A stretch of 64,000 bases of DNA. It comes from Lineolata rhizophorae (taxonomy: Eukaryota > Ascomycota > Dothideomycetes > Lineolatales > Lineolataceae). This document shows positions 1-12,296 of this stretch, in pieces. The stretch's first letter is position 1. The number at the start of each line of letters is the position of its first letter. The stretch covers positions 475,851-539,850 of the forward strand of contig MU001685.1 in assembly GCA_010093515.1 (NCBI GenBank), read 5' to 3'. Below the pieces are notes generated by a model. The model was given only the letters and a program-made list of their open reading frames with translations, had not been told where the DNA came from and did not search any database. Made by a program: the position numbers and the translations under genes.

Positions 1-760
1 GGTAGGTACGTATGGTGTGAGTAGGTAGCCTTCCGGCCCGCCCTCGCTGCCTATCCTACTCGCTCAGCTTCGTCTGGCACCGGGTCCAAGCCAGAAAAGG
101 CGAAGCAGAAAAGGAAAAAAATTAAATAAAAATGCCCATCAGGTAATGGTGGACCGAACCGGCCTTGGTAATTCATTTCCGTGGCAAGGTCTGGACGTCC
201 CCTGCCGCGCCACGGCCATCATGTCGCAATCTCTCCCAATGACGGCCCTCGCGAACCACATGCGCGAGGCGGGCAAGACGCGCTGCCCTCAGCTTGCATC
301 TTTTCGTTAAGCTGCAGGTCGCCCTTAGGCCGTATGCACGACTTAAACAAGTCTTATGCAGGTTGATGGGGCTGGGTAGCCGTAGTGCGCTGACCGTTCG
401 GCAAGGCCTGCTGTGCGCCGGTGGGTGGCCACACCCCAGGCCGCGGGCCAACGACCGATTTAAAGACTTACTCAACCCACCCCACCGCTAGCCTTTCCTT
501 GCCCTCACCCTCACTCACCCTCCTCCCCCCATCTGATTCGCCCGTCCCTTTCCTCTCTCTCAGACAAGGCGCGCAAACTAATTCCCTTCCTTGGGACCAC
601 CGCCTTCGAGCATTTACAAAACATTCTACTTTTTTTTCCACAATCTCCTTTGTTATATCGTCATATCGTCGCCTACTACTGTCGTTGACCGCCTAGTCCC
701 ATAATATCGCCGCATTTTCCCATTGCCGTTCTCACTTCACAACCACGAATACGTCGCAAC
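1..760. other. Gene-free left edge and CT-rich 5' flank
   Basis: No recognisable coding region. From about 480 to 640 the + strand is strongly pyrimidine-rich (runs of C and T), which is the usual look of a filamentous-fungal promoter and 5' UTR just ahead of a + strand gene; it leads into the start codon at 761. Short open frames on both strands here have no family resemblance. Confidence 0.5.
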
Positions 761-1867
761 ATGCCCATACAACTGCTGCCTGCGTCGGCCGCGGCCTTCG
801 CCCCGCGGTCAGCCCCGACCGTCGTCCTCAATTCCAAGGTGGAGCCGTGGTTAACCCAGACGCTGAAGCGCATCAACCGCATAAAGCGCCCGTTGAATAG
901 CGTGCCGCAGCACTTCCGATGCCTGACCGAGACTCTGTCCGGCGCCAACGCCATCTGGTCTCTGTGCTCCATCATGGTGCCCAAGGCTCCCGACTCGGAA
1001 CTGCGCAAGGACTCCAACCCGCTTGTTGAGGCTCTGTTCAACTATCAGCTCATCCACATCGAGGCCTATGTCGTGCACGTCGACATGGTGTCGCAGCACG
1101 AGGTGGCCTTCAAGCTGACTCAGGATACCATTGACGCCCTAGTCGAGTACCACAAGGACATCTACTGCGTCGACGTGGCCGCCAGCACCTGGAATTGGGC
1201 CGAGAAGGAGGTGCAGCTGAAGAAGCTTCAGGAGGAGTTCGTCCAGGCCGTGAACCGGTACGTGTTCCGCACCGGCGTGCGCGCGCTCGAGGGCATGGAG
1301 GAGGAAGGGGCAGGGGAACTTCTGGATGGGAGGAGTGAGGACGTCAAGAACGCCATCATGGGTCTTTTCCTGCCCCTCCTGCCGCCGCCGCCGCGCATCG
1401 TCGACGTCGTCCGCCCAGCGCCAATCCTGCCTAGCTCGGACAACACTGCTGGGGGTCACTGGTGGCAGCCGACGCATAGCCTGCCGACGCAGAGCCTGCC
1501 GACGCAGAGCCTGCCGCCGCCGCAGCCGGCGCCCGTTGAGAGCTGGCGCGTGCTGCCCTCGACTCCCAGCCCGACCATCGCTTCGCAGTGCACGGCCGAG
1601 TCGCAACAGCCCAGCTTCTGGACCACCATGGCCGACGTGCCCAACATGCAGCTACCGTCGCCGACGCCGTCTTTCAGCCAGCCCTTCAGCTCCTCGTCAG
1701 ACATGTACAATTCGCCGACGCCGTCGACGGCCATGCCCGCCGCCCCGCTGCCATTGCCTAGCGTGCTCGCCCAGCAGTGCGGGCCTGCGGCCGCCAACAA
1801 CAACTTCGGCGGCGGCTTCTCGTGGAGCTACAACGACTTCGCGCCGCAGTACGCGGCTACCATGTAG
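761..1867 (+). CDS. Hypothetical Pro/Ser-rich protein (368 aa)
   Basis: Single-exon open frame of 368 codons starting at an ATG preceded by a purine-light CAAC context, after a CT-rich leader. I do not recognise a domain. Residues 1 to about 210 look folded and helical, with a charged amphipathic stretch (EKEVQLKKLQEEFVQAVNRY) near residue 150. Residues 215-368 are low complexity, rich in Pro, Ser and Thr, with a three-fold SLPTQ-type repeat near residue 240 and no membrane segment or signal peptide. The split into a helical half and a disordered half would fit a regulatory or scaffold protein, but that is only a guess. Codon use is GC-rich like neighbouring real genes, and a long T-rich 3' flank follows, as at other genes here. 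No function is assigned. Confidence 0.7.
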   Translation: MPIQLLPASAAAFAPRSAPTVVLNSKVEPWLTQTLKRINRIKRPLNSVPQHFRCLTETLSGANAIWSLCSIMVPKAPDSELRKDSNPLVEALFNYQLIHIEAYVVHVDMVSQHEVAFKLTQDTIDALVEYHKDIYCVDVAASTWNWAEKEVQLKKLQEEFVQAVNRYVFRTGVRALEGMEEEGAGELLDGRSEDVKNAIMGLFLPLLPPPPRIVDVVRPAPILPSSDNTAGGHWWQPTHSLPTQSLPTQSLPPPQPAPVESWRVLPSTPSPTIASQCTAESQQPSFWTTMADVPNMQLPSPTPSFSQPFSSSSDMYNSPTPSTAMPAAPLPLPSVLAQQCGPAAANNNFGGGFSWSYNDFAPQYAATM

Positions 1868-4830
1868 CTCGCAAACCGAGAGCGCATGGCAGAGCGAAAG
1901 AGAGCTTCACGGACGACGATGGCGCCGACCTCGACAAGCAGCTGGGCCAGCTGGTGATCCCTTCCCAAATTCCTCCTTTAGCTTCCGAACTACAATTTCA
2001 GCACCTCCCGCATATTATTTCGACAATCCGTACACCTCCTTTGGGATATCCGGGCATTTTGCGACGCCGAAACGAGAACGAGGGACTTTTGCGACGCGTA
2101 TGAAGTTATGTTCTCCAGTGTTATCCAACAGCCATCATAACTCATTCAGCAATCATGGGACCGGCGTTATTCATCGATTTGGGGGGAATCTCCTATTTTA
2201 GCGATTTCGACTTTTCGTACACTTTTCCCGTATACTTTGTTTTTCCTTTTTTATATCCCTTGTTTCCTTTGTTTACTCAGCGTCCTTTTTAGCGATGGAG
2301 TCTTTGTTTCGTTTGCTGATTTGCATATACCGGCCGGACCTGGCATTTCACTCTCTGTGGCTCTCGTTGCTGTTTCTCTTTGTTTTTCAATTGCATCTCT
2401 GGGAGGTTTGCATGTCGGGAAGCATTTACAAGAGGATTAATGGCCCCACGGCCGTTTTCTTGGGATTAAAAAGGGGTCAGGCATACCCTTTTTTGGTTTA
2501 TTACACACGGCGCCGCCCTCAGGAACGGGGGTTTACATGGGTTTCGAAGGTGGAAAGGCATCTGCACGATCATTGTGGTTCCCTCCCTACCTCCAGCGGA
2601 GGGGGATTGTTACCGCAGCAGCTCTGTCCTAGTTCCTAACGTGCCCTATCCTCGTCTGCCTATATTTCTTTTTTCTTCCTCGCTTTTGCGCTCACCGGGA
2701 ACATTTTCCCTAGCTTCAACCAGGTTGTTGAGTCATCGGGTAATGTCTCTTTGGAAGCTGCAATGGGGAAAGGACGGCGCCGGAAAACACCTATAACGCA
2801 TCTGGCATGTCGGTATAATGTGTTTTATTGGTTCTCCTTTACGTTCGCTCTACTAGTTCCCAACTCGCGCTTTATCCGACGCCCATCCGAGGCGCACCGA
2901 GCGACGACTTCTCTTCTTTTCCGAGCGTGGGCGCTGCTGAGACGTCTCCCTTCTGCTTGCGGAAGCCGTGCAGACGTCGCCGAAGCGCGTTTAACTACCT
3001 CGGAGCAGCCCTGCCGAGAGGCACGGCGGAGAGAAACTCGTCATGCGGTCTCGGTCGCCGTTTGCAGGGTGGGAGCCCGTCGGGGGGCCTTGTTGGGTTC
3101 GAGGGATCGTGGGAAAAAGGAGGACCATGTCGAGTGGGGCATCATCCTCCCTGCTACTTCGGGCGGGACACTGGTTTGTTCTTGGGGCCCGAAGGAAATT
3201 CCTCGCCTCCATTGATTGGGGGGAGTATCGAATTGGATGCTGGGAGCTTTTCTTATGTTTCCTTTGTTTTTGGCAGGTCTTTGTTCCCTCCTTCGGGAAA
3301 GGGGGGGAAGGCCTTGCGCGAGTACAAAGTTCGTCGTTTCAAGTAATTTTAAACATACAAGAAAACATAAGAAAAAAAAGAATTTTTTAAAAACTCTCTT
3401 TTTTGCATATTGTTTGGCTTAGTGATGCGTCCAACTGCTAATGGCTAGAAAGGTTGACTGATGATTAGAGGGGTGGTACTTCATGATGTTGCACGACGTG
3501 GGTGGTTGCAAGTTAGGAAGGTGTGGGCGAAGCGCCGCGCAACGGCGTTTGCAATCATTACACAGGTCAGGGCGCCTATTCTAGCATCTGACGTCGCACA
3601 AACTACTATATAGAGTCGCAAAGCCTATATACACAGAGTCAGGTATGCGCCGGGGTGCACTAGCGTCGCCGCCTCGGCCGTAGCGTGCGTGCGTGCTCTC
3701 ACCTTTCCCCGCCATTACCTGAATATGCGGAATGAGGATCCACGCCGGCGGCTGCATAGGGTAGTTGGTAGCGGGGTCAGACAGCAGCTGGGCAATATAT
3801 AGGTACGCAGATGCCCAAAGCTCCGTACGGAGGAGAAGCTTCGCGACACAGGATGAGGGCATTGGCGCGAAGGGAGATTGGCGTGGTGATACGCTTGGCT
3901 GGGCTTTAGGCAGTTGCTCGCGAAGGGGACGTTGCCCGACGTAGGCGCTCCTGTCAGACAACGAGCCCCGGGACGGCCATGCTGGGGAAGCGCCGTCTGG
4001 ACGAACAAAGGAACCGCAAGGAATTGAGAATGCGAAGATGGCTCTTTGGGCGCGCGGAGCGCAGGGGTTAGACGTGGACGGGAGGCCGCGTGCGATGATG
4101 GATCGCTACGGAGCACACAGGTTGGCTTGCATAGCGGGCGTGAGCACGCAGCGGGCGGCGGGACGCAGCTAATATGGCCCGGATGCCGCTGATCGGGCGT
4201 TCGCGGGAAGAGCCAGCCTCAGCGCTAACATGTGCTTTCTCAGCCGGGAGGCGTCCTTTCCCCGTTGTTCAGTTGAAGGGAGGCGCCGTCGGAACCAAGG
4301 CAGCCCCTCCCACCTTACCAAGCCAAGCGCGGAGGAGCCCGCCGCCCGACGGCCTGCTAGCGCCCGGGTCGCTCCAGCCCGGCCGGCCAGCCTTCCGACC
4401 ACACACGACGCCCGCAGCGCGGGACGACAACACCGCACCACCACTCACGGCCTCACACACCTCCGCCCATGACCTCGCTACTACACAACCCTCGTGCATT
4501 CAGCAGCCTGTTGCCTCCCTCTCACGAGAACCCGAACCTATGAGCGCTAGCTGCGCACGCTGCGGCCTGCTCTGCCAACGCCTTCTCTTCTTTCTCTTTC
4601 TATCCAGCACACGCGGCCACGCATCGCCACAAACGCTCTCTTGAAACAACGCTCGCTCCCAGCATAACCCGCGCCTGACCAAGCTCTCCCTTCCCTTCCA
4701 CCGCCAAATAGCCACAGCCCCAAGACATCCTATACGTTATCTCGTCGCCTGTCAACTGCGCTCGCTTTTGCCACAAGGGAACGAGCCTAGGGGGAAGGTA
4801 CGATCCTTGCCTCCCGGCCCGGCCGCGAGG
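1868..4830. other. Long intergenic region, T-rich then mixed
   Basis: No convincing gene. From 1868 to about 3420 the + strand is T-rich with many T runs and looks like the long 3' UTR or 3' flank of the upstream gene; the composition changes near 3420. From about 3600 to 4800 it is GC-richer with open frames on both strands that I cannot support. The last few hundred bases, C-rich on the + strand, are probably the promoter and leader of the Vid24-family gene. Confidence 0.5.
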
Positions 4831-7800
4831 ATGCCGCCCGCGAACTCGCGCGCTCAGAGCAGAAGCCCTTCCGCCACTCCGGTGTGTACTCTCTCTTGTT
4901 TGTTCTTTGTGCCCTGACATGCCTATCCCCCTCGCTTGCATTATTGCCCTTTAAGACCGGTTGGGCCCCCGCGATTGCCCTTGCGCTAGTACATTCGGGC
5001 GGAGATGAGCAGGGAGGGGATAGAAGGAGGATATATATGGCATGGGGCGGTGATGGAGATTCTTGATGGCTTCACCCACCAGAAGGATGGATCATCTTAT
5101 GGAGTGGTTGCGCACGCGCTTTCACACGCATTCGCAGCTTTGATCCTTACCTCGCACCTTCTTTCGTCCTGTCCTCGTTTACACGCACCACAGCCTACAC
5201 AACCAATGTCTGCCATCTTGCTTTCTCTCGCCTTCCTCCTGCCCGGTAGTTCATTGAACTATCTAGCTTCTGTTGCATGGAAGCTAATATTTTCTCGCCA
5301 TTCCGCCTGTGCGCGCTTATGCGCCGCGGGTCTTGGCATTGCCTTCAACTCTCAGGATCTTTACAATCCCACCAATCCTACCAATACGAACCTCCCTCTT
5401 CCGGCGAGCGCAAGCGTCCGCACCCAAACACCACCGTCTTATCTCTCCGCCCTCCACGCTATCGAATCCCCCACAATCGACTTCGCCGCCAGCCTCCGCT
5501 ACCCGCCCACCACAGCCACCGGCAGTTCTACCGGCCCCGCGGGCGCCGCCGCGACGGGCTCCGAGGACGAGGCTGAAGCCGACAACATTAGCTTTCTGCG
5601 CACCCCGATCGACCCGCAGGACGAATGGCGCGCTCAAAACGCATCTTCCCGGTCGCCGGCCCCAACCGGGCGACATAGCGCGCGCCACGCCGGCGCGGCC
5701 GATAGGGCTGAGGGAAGTGCTACGGCTGACTTCGCCGCGGCGGAGGATGAGTTGGTGGAGCAGGTGAGGGCGGCTCGCCAACGGCTGTCAAGGGCGCAAC
5801 AGCAGCAGCCTAACGGCCGGCGGGGAGATGGGCTCACGGCACGAACTACATCGAACGAATCGCCTAGAGAGCGGCTGCAGCGGATACTCAATACTTTGAG
5901 TACGCGCCGCGAATTCGTCGCGTACGGTGATCGGATCAATGGTTCGAACAGCTTGTACGGATGGGCGCCGCCGGAGGGTTATTTGCAGCAGCAAGGACGA
6001 TGGAACGGCAGTAGCGGCGGCAACAGCGAAAGAAGAGGCGACGCGAGAGGTGCAGGTGCGGCGGGAAGTGGCGCCGGGGTTGGTCTAGACGGCGACGACG
6101 AAGCCGAACTTCATCAGCTCCTAACGACTCTCCGCGACCAACAACCGACCACGCACCCAGAGATCCTGCGCGTGCTCGCGCGCTCCCAGCTCGACGCGAT
6201 GCGCGAGGCGCAGCGCGGCAGCAACGGCAATGGCAGCGGAAACAGGGCGTCTACCGGGGGGTTTACGCCATCTACGTCACAGCAACAACAGGAACAACCA
6301 ACGGCGACGACCGACGACCCCACCCCAACAACAGCAACATCAACCCCGTCACTGCGTTCAGCCACCATCCTTGGCTCGGTCCGCCGCTCCGGGCCCCACC
6401 TTTCGACCGGCTTGACACCCGTAGCCACGGCGACGACAGCCAGGGACAGCACACAGCGTTATACGACGGAGCGGGAGCGGGAGTTGCTCTCGTACGTGGA
6501 TGATTGGGATGAGACACGTGATAGGGAACGAGAGAGGAATAGGGAGAGGGAGTGGGAGAGGGAGTGGGAGAGNNNNNNNNNNNNNNNNNNNNNNNNNNNN
6601 NNNNNNNNNNNNNNNNNNNNNNNNNNNNNNNNNNNNNNNNNNNNNNNNNNNNNNNNNNNNNNNNNNNNNNNNNNNNNNNNNNGAGGGAGAGGGAGAGGGA
6701 GAGGGAGAGGGAGAGGGATAGAGACAGGGACACGTTGCCCGGCCATCTCGCCCGCATGCTACCACATCTTTCATCAATGTCGCGGTCGAATCTGCTTTTA
6801 GGCGGTGAGCGGGACCGGGACCGGATCCGCCAGCGCATTCCAGATCGGGACCGGATCCGCGAGCGCACTCCAGATCGCGAACCGGCCATAGTCGGTCGAT
6901 ATGGGCGCCGTGGAGCTCAAACACCTATCATGCCTGCGAGTTTACAGCACCGCTTCACACCAGGAATCTCTGCAGATGGGGCCGGAACGACCAGCGCGAG
7001 AGCCGCTGGAGACGCCCGCATGGCGGCATATCGACACTACCTCGACAGTCCGATGCGCGAAGCCGCGGCCGCAGCTAACGCAAATCTCAGTAATAGAGGC
7101 GCGTCGGCGGCGGCGGCGCTGTTGCCGTCGCCCGAGGGTGCATCGCCGTACAACGGAGCCCTCGAGCGCGCGATTAAATATCTGTCTAGAGTGAGGTGGG
7201 CGAGTTCGTGGGAAGAGGCTGTCGCGATCGGAGTTGAAACGGGAGTGCTGGATCGGGGAGCGGTCTTCGACTTGGCCAGCGATCGTGGCGATTTGAGCGA
7301 TACAAGCGCCACCGGCAACGTGCCTGTCGGAGGCGTCGCCTGGAAGGACTTGGTCCTCGATCCGTGCGCGCTGCCGCGGCCCAGCGAGACGTCTTGGCTT
7401 GTCCCCGGCGCGGTGTTCAGCGGCAGTCAGCACGCGACGAGCGGGAGGCCCGCGGCGGGCAGGGATCTGGAAAGGACGTACGCGTTCGAGTACGTGCAGG
7501 AGCCGGGAGTTAGCAGCTCCGTCATGAATCCGCGCATCGCGCACGCGCAGCGGTACCATCACGGGCGTAACGTCGCGGGTGGGCGGGATGCGCCTAGCGG
7601 TGCTGGAGCGAGAGGGTCCGCGTATGGGTACGGAGCCGCTCCGTCGGCGGCACCGCCGGTCTCGGCTTGGGCGCAGGAAAATTGGCCGGTTAGGGTCACG
7701 ATTCACGCGGTCGATTACGAGCACATGACTGTGGCGGCGACGATGGAGGCGTATAATGTACCGTCGGTGGCAGGAGTGGGGTACGTCGGTGCTGGTGGTG

Positions 7801-8831
7801 AAGGGGCCATGCGGGAGGCTGGTGCGGATACGGATAGGATGGAAGGGGTGGAGAGGACGGGGCCGGCAAGAACGCAGGCGGCGTCAAGCGGCGACAATAA
7901 TAACAACAACCACGGCACGCACCCGCCGTCTACATCCGGCCCGACAACGGCTCCATCGGCACCACCCGCGTCGACATCGTCGCCACGCACCACGTCCATC
8001 ACCACGTACCTCGAAGGCGAGATCCTCGACTTCACCACCTACACGCTTCGCACAGAGTCGTTCCGCTCCTCGCTCGAAAACGACGCGAAGTACTGGCGCA
8101 AGCTTCCGCCATTCCGCGACGCGGGCTCGGACGACGAGGTGGTGCGGACACTGCTGTCGCGCGGCGCCATGGAACACCTCGCTGAGAAGTACGTCCTCAT
8201 GCGGTGGAAGGAGCGGTGCTTCGTCGCGCCGGACGGCGGCGTGAGCGGCGGTAGTAACGCTACCGCCAACGGCACCGCCGGCGCCACTGCCTTCGGCACC
8301 ACGGCCTTTGGCAGCGCGACGGGCAGGAGGAGGCCATTCCTCGGCGCCGGCCGCGAGGGCGGCAGGCGCTGGAGACGCAGGGCCGAGCGCAGGGTGCGCG
8401 AGTGGGAGCTCCGCGAGCTGCTAGCGGACGCGTCCGAGGACGACGATGAGGGTCCCGACGTCTACGACGTGCTGGGCCAGGGCCCGCCGCTCTACCGCAG
8501 GGGCGCCCTGGACGATGCCTTGGAGTTCTACGAGGCGGGCGGCGGGCCCTGGGATGGCGGCTTCAGGAATAACGCCGCGGCCTTTGGCGGCGGCGGCCCA
8601 CAACGGTGGTTCTCGGGCGGCGCGGCGGGAGCGGGAGGAGTCGGTGGCGGGAACGCGGAAGCGGGGCCGGGCGGCTGCGGGCTCACTATTAGTGGGTTTT
8701 ACTACGTGGCGCTGAGGAGAGCGGATGGGGTCGTCGAGGGACTGTATTGCGATCCGAATAGTAGCCCGTATCAGCACTTGGAGTTGAAGGCGGTGGAAGG
8801 GGGGGCGGTGGGGAAGTGGGAGTTTACATAG
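4831..8831 (+). CDS. Vid24/GID4-family protein (GID/CTLH E3 ligase substrate receptor), interrupted by assembly gap
   Basis: Vid24/GID4 proteins are substrate receptors of the GID/CTLH ubiquitin ligase, known for Pro/N-degron recognition and turnover of gluconeogenic enzymes. Proposed exons: 4831-4881 (17 codons) and 5356-8831, with a 474-bp phase-0 intron (donor GTGTGT, acceptor CTCTCAG). The join gives an N terminus running from SPSATP into DLYNPTNPTN. The C-terminal third carries the family core: YLEGEILDFTTYTL, then DAKYWRKLPPF, VLMRWKERCFV and GFYYVALRRADGVVEGLYCD, ending in a stop at 8829-8831. These are spaced by long Gly/Ala inserts. The N-terminal half is disordered. A run of 110 Ns (6573-6682) lies inside an Arg-Glu repeat, and the frames on its two sides do not agree at that placeholder length. 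An alternative start at 5005 reads through the intron and adds a hydrophobic stretch; I think it less likely. Excluding the gap, the product is about 1140 aa, larger than yeast Vid24. Confidence 0.8.
6520..6729 (+). repeat. Purine GAGAGG-type microsatellite encoding Arg-Glu repeat, with N gap
   Basis: A near-pure GGGAGA/GAGTGG hexamer tract flanks and evidently fills the N-run. In the coding frame it gives alternating Arg-Glu residues, ending in Arg-Asp pairs. All-purine repeats of this kind are prone to slippage and sequencing dropout, which fits the gap. Confidence 0.9.
6573..6682. other. Assembly gap (110 N)
   Basis: 110 unknown bases inside the Vid24-family coding region. Upstream codons start at positions equal to 1 mod 3 and downstream codons at positions equal to 0 mod 3, so the true gap must differ from 110 by a number equal to 1 mod 3 (for example 108 or 111). 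The N-run is a placeholder, not a measured length. Confidence 0.97.
6816..6875 (+). repeat. Two tandem 30-bp units in the Vid24-family gene
   Basis: Two adjacent 30-bp units (6816-6845 and 6846-6875) differ at a few positions and encode RDRIRQRIPD and RDRIRERTPD; a partial third unit starts RE. They extend the Arg/Asp/Glu-rich segment downstream of the gap. In-frame expansion by slippage is the simple explanation. Confidence 0.85.
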
Positions 8832-11800
8832 GGTGTGAGAGGGAAGTGCGTAGTTTGGTTGCTCACTGTTATCAGGTTATGGACTGGCGCTTGTCAGGAA
8901 TTCTGCGGTACGCCTTTTTCCTCCTTTTCCCCCTCTCCTCTGAGTCTCTCTTCCATTGTTCCTCCTGCATGGTGTGCTAGGTTCAGGGCTGGTGTTCATT
9001 GCTTTTCCTGTGAGCTCCCTGCGGAGAGGTTTTAGGCTTTACTGAGTCTATCTTCCTCCCTAGTGCTTCCTGTTTCTCTTGTCTCTCCTTCCTCTCTATG
9101 ACTCTCTATCTCCGCACGCGGGAAAGACGGACGGGCTTGCATGGGATTGTGTTTGCGTGTACTGTGGCTGTGTAGCCCCTGACTTTTCCTTGTGTGTCTT
9201 CTTAAACGTTCTTATCCTCCTCACCTATGTGCATCCATCCATCCATACATCATATGTCTATCTGTTTTCCTGAGAGTGGGCGAGTTGTGTGAGCCGCCTA
9301 GACTCGGGGTACCTAGGAAGAGAGAACATAGAACTTTAGGAGGTGCCGATAGAATAAATTTTATTATTATTGAATTTTTGCGTGATGTGAGTGGGTGCGG
9401 TTGAAACATAGATAAGAGGAAGATAAAACGGACTTTTTTAGGCTTTGCCGGCTATATTTGGCATACTTTGCGATCAACAGAATATACTGTGCGGTAGAGC
9501 ATCTTACCTTTAGGTCCATATGTACATTCGGGTGTTTAACATCCACACGTAAGGTCCGCCACATGGATTAACACCAAATTTCATCTCTTCACCTCATTAT
9601 ATCCAAACCTTGGATGAGAACAGCGCAAACATTTGATCCAGTCCCGTTTATTTCCATAGGGGCATCTGGGTCGCCAACGGCAATAAGGATAGGATGGACA
9701 AGAAGGCGACTATGTATGTGATGAATGACGGACAGGACGGACTATGAGTAAGTTGGGAGCCACAGCCTAGGGAAGAAGACGAGGCACTTGTGCTGAGCAA
9801 GTCTGCCTTAGTCAATAAACTATGCCGAGCGCGAGATGAGGGCAGATGAGCAGATGCCAAGGGGCCTCTTGCGATGTACTACGTATGTACGGCTAGCTAT
9901 CTCGATGCACCGGTGTATACTTAGTCTGCGAGAGCCATGTCGATCCCGGTTCCTTGGCACAAGTCGCGGTGATATCTAGGTTGGCCTGTTTGAGGGGGCG
10001 GACAAGTGGGACTGGCTGGGCTGAAGTCGAGACCTTGCAGTGTGCGACCGAACGCGTCATCGCCAGGCGGGTAGATGAGCTAGACTATCGCTTTGGCTTT
10101 CTACACTACATGATAAGTACGCTTATGATGATATTGTTATATGCTATTCAACCTTTGTTCTCTCATATAATAGCAAAGTTGGTCAGTGACGATCTTGTCC
10201 CGTAAATCAACCCGTCTTTTCGATCTTCGAAGGCTACATGAAGCCTGATAATAACAGCACTGGAGTTAATGATGTAGCTGTGCAGTCATTTGATCAAACG
10301 TGAAGCATCATTCCTTGGGCAAGATAGTAGTGGTGTCTGATTTTCAAATTTCGTTGATCTGCTTGCCAAGTCTTGTGCTAGCATGATTTGCGCGCCATAC
10401 GTGCTGTGTCAAGCACGATGTAAATCTTCAGTGCCTCACCTCATGGTCTTTAATATTGATAGAAAGCTCATAAGCCCTCTGGGCCAATCAAAAGTTCTGC
10501 TAGCGTACTAAGGCGCCTTGAAATGCAGTTTGCTTGTTATTGCTTTTAGAAGCGAATAAGAATTAAAGAAATCTACTGGTATGGGGCGACAGAACCTCAG
10601 CCCACGATTCGTTCAAACGCATCTTCGCAGCTCCAGTTCTAGAAGCTTCGAACATCGCGCGTATTAGAACCGAGATGAAGGTAGTCGATCTTGTTCTCGA
10701 AAGCGCATTTCTATATACCTAAAACGCTCCTAGAGAATACCGCAGACGGAGTGTAACCCGTTTTGGTTTAGCGTACTCGTCCAATGAACGCAAGTCGACT
10801 CCTTGAAATTCATGACAAATGACCAGCCAAACACTTTCCTCCCCGGACCATTACAAACCTACATATGGGCAACAAAATTTTTATGCCAAGACAGTGCGGC
10901 AGTTTTAGGCCATGTAAGCCTAGTGAAAGTCTCTACAATTTGACGCGGGCCTCGTCATCTGGACTACCACGATCCGCATAGATTTGCAAGCTCAGAGTGG
11001 GATAACAGACAAGGCACTAAATAACATTTTAGCAATAAATGTATCTCACCAGAGGTTGTTCGGGCAACCGGACCAGCTTCCTGAGCCTGATGCCCAAGGT
11101 CCTTGTATGTAGCTTAGGTTCGAGGTTGGTCGCCAAGTCAATTGGAATGCCGACACCCTACGGAGTACAACTACGCCCCTCAGCCCTTTTTGTGTGTCAG
11201 GACACGCAACGCAGTATAGCCACTTCTCCACCCCGTTCCTGTCTCAGTCTAGCGGTTTCCCTTTCTCGACGCAACAGACGCCTTTTAGCCACTAGCTAGT
11301 AGCCAGTCGGCAGTGATTGGTGCAAGCATTCTTTCGCCCTGACGGTCTTTGTCCGTTAATAAATGGACAGTATGTGGTCTTGGTTCTATGCCCGCAAAAG
11401 TAAACGCTAAACCAATTTCTGTCGCCAAAATGTGGAGGTGGCTCGAATTTCCCAGTTGGCCAGCTACTATACTTTTAAGTTGCACGGCCGGGGTTTTCCC
11501 CGCGCTTGGCACTCTGCACTGGGCGCCCACTGGCTGCGAGCCTCTTCGCATCCCTACCCCATGTCAACACCATGCCGATCGCCCGCATTCCTGTCCCGAG
11601 CAATTGCCGGCTCCCGCCGGCGGACCTCGTACCGCCGCATAGTGGCTTTTTCAATCAAAACATCTCGGCGACAGTCAAAATCGCCGGCGTCAAGTGATCC
11701 AGATGGCGGCGCAAATATGTTCGCCTTTGCATATATGGACGAACGAAGAGCGCAAACTGCCACCAAGCAGCCCAGAAGATCTAACTTTTAAATACAATTT

Positions 11801-12184
11801 AGTCATCAACTACAGGTCCTTCGCCCTAGGATGCCCTAAGGCATGCGCAATAGGACGCCAGTTCTACCGTTTGCAAGACGAGTAACCTACACTTGACCTG
11901 CGGTTGTAGACGTCCCAATCTGCGCGAAGTCGAGGAATTGGTGCAGCTCCTACGATCAAGTCAAGCAATGATCCTCTTCACCAAGACCTCCGCGCCGAGC
12001 TGTGGGGTTCGGCTCTTTCCCCAGGTTTCATGTAACCTTAATTAAGCTTATAGACTTGAGCATATTAAGTGGAATATCCCCCGCAAGACGAGCCCCCGCA
12101 AAAGAATTTCCGCCGAGACAAGCGCAGGACTTTGCCGTCCGGCGGCGGCCGCTCTGACGGGTTGGCAAAGAAAGCATGAGATCG
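8832..12184. other. Gene-poor intergenic stretch, AT-richer from about 9.4 kb
   Basis: From 8832 to about 9300 the + strand is CT-rich and looks like the 3' flank of the Vid24-family gene. From about 9400 to 12000 the base composition becomes more AT-rich with no open frame I can assign to a family. No tRNA, rRNA, terminal repeats or transposase motif was recognised by eye. It may hold decayed repeat DNA. Confidence 0.45.
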
Positions 12185-12190
12185 TATAAA
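12185..12190 (+). promoter_or_regulatory. TATA-like box of the small secreted protein gene
   Basis: TATAAA about 107-112 bp upstream of the start codon at 12297, followed by a short leader with CTCC and an A-rich stretch. Position and sequence fit a fungal core promoter. Confidence 0.5.
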
Positions 12191-12296
12191 GTGACCAGCT
12201 CCACCGCATCATTTTACCCAGCGCTGGTGTTTGAAGTCTCTGTGAGAAAAAGCTAAAGGAAAAGAAGAAATCTGGTCTCCCCTTTCGCTGTCGACA

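Noticed and set aside
5005-5355. Extended N terminus of the Vid24-family gene with a membrane segment
   Set aside because: A phase-matched upstream exon and a good acceptor at 5355 explain the region better as an intron.
9954-10205. 83-codon frame at the start of the AT-rich zone
   Set aside because: Begins with TTG, no homology, no gene context.
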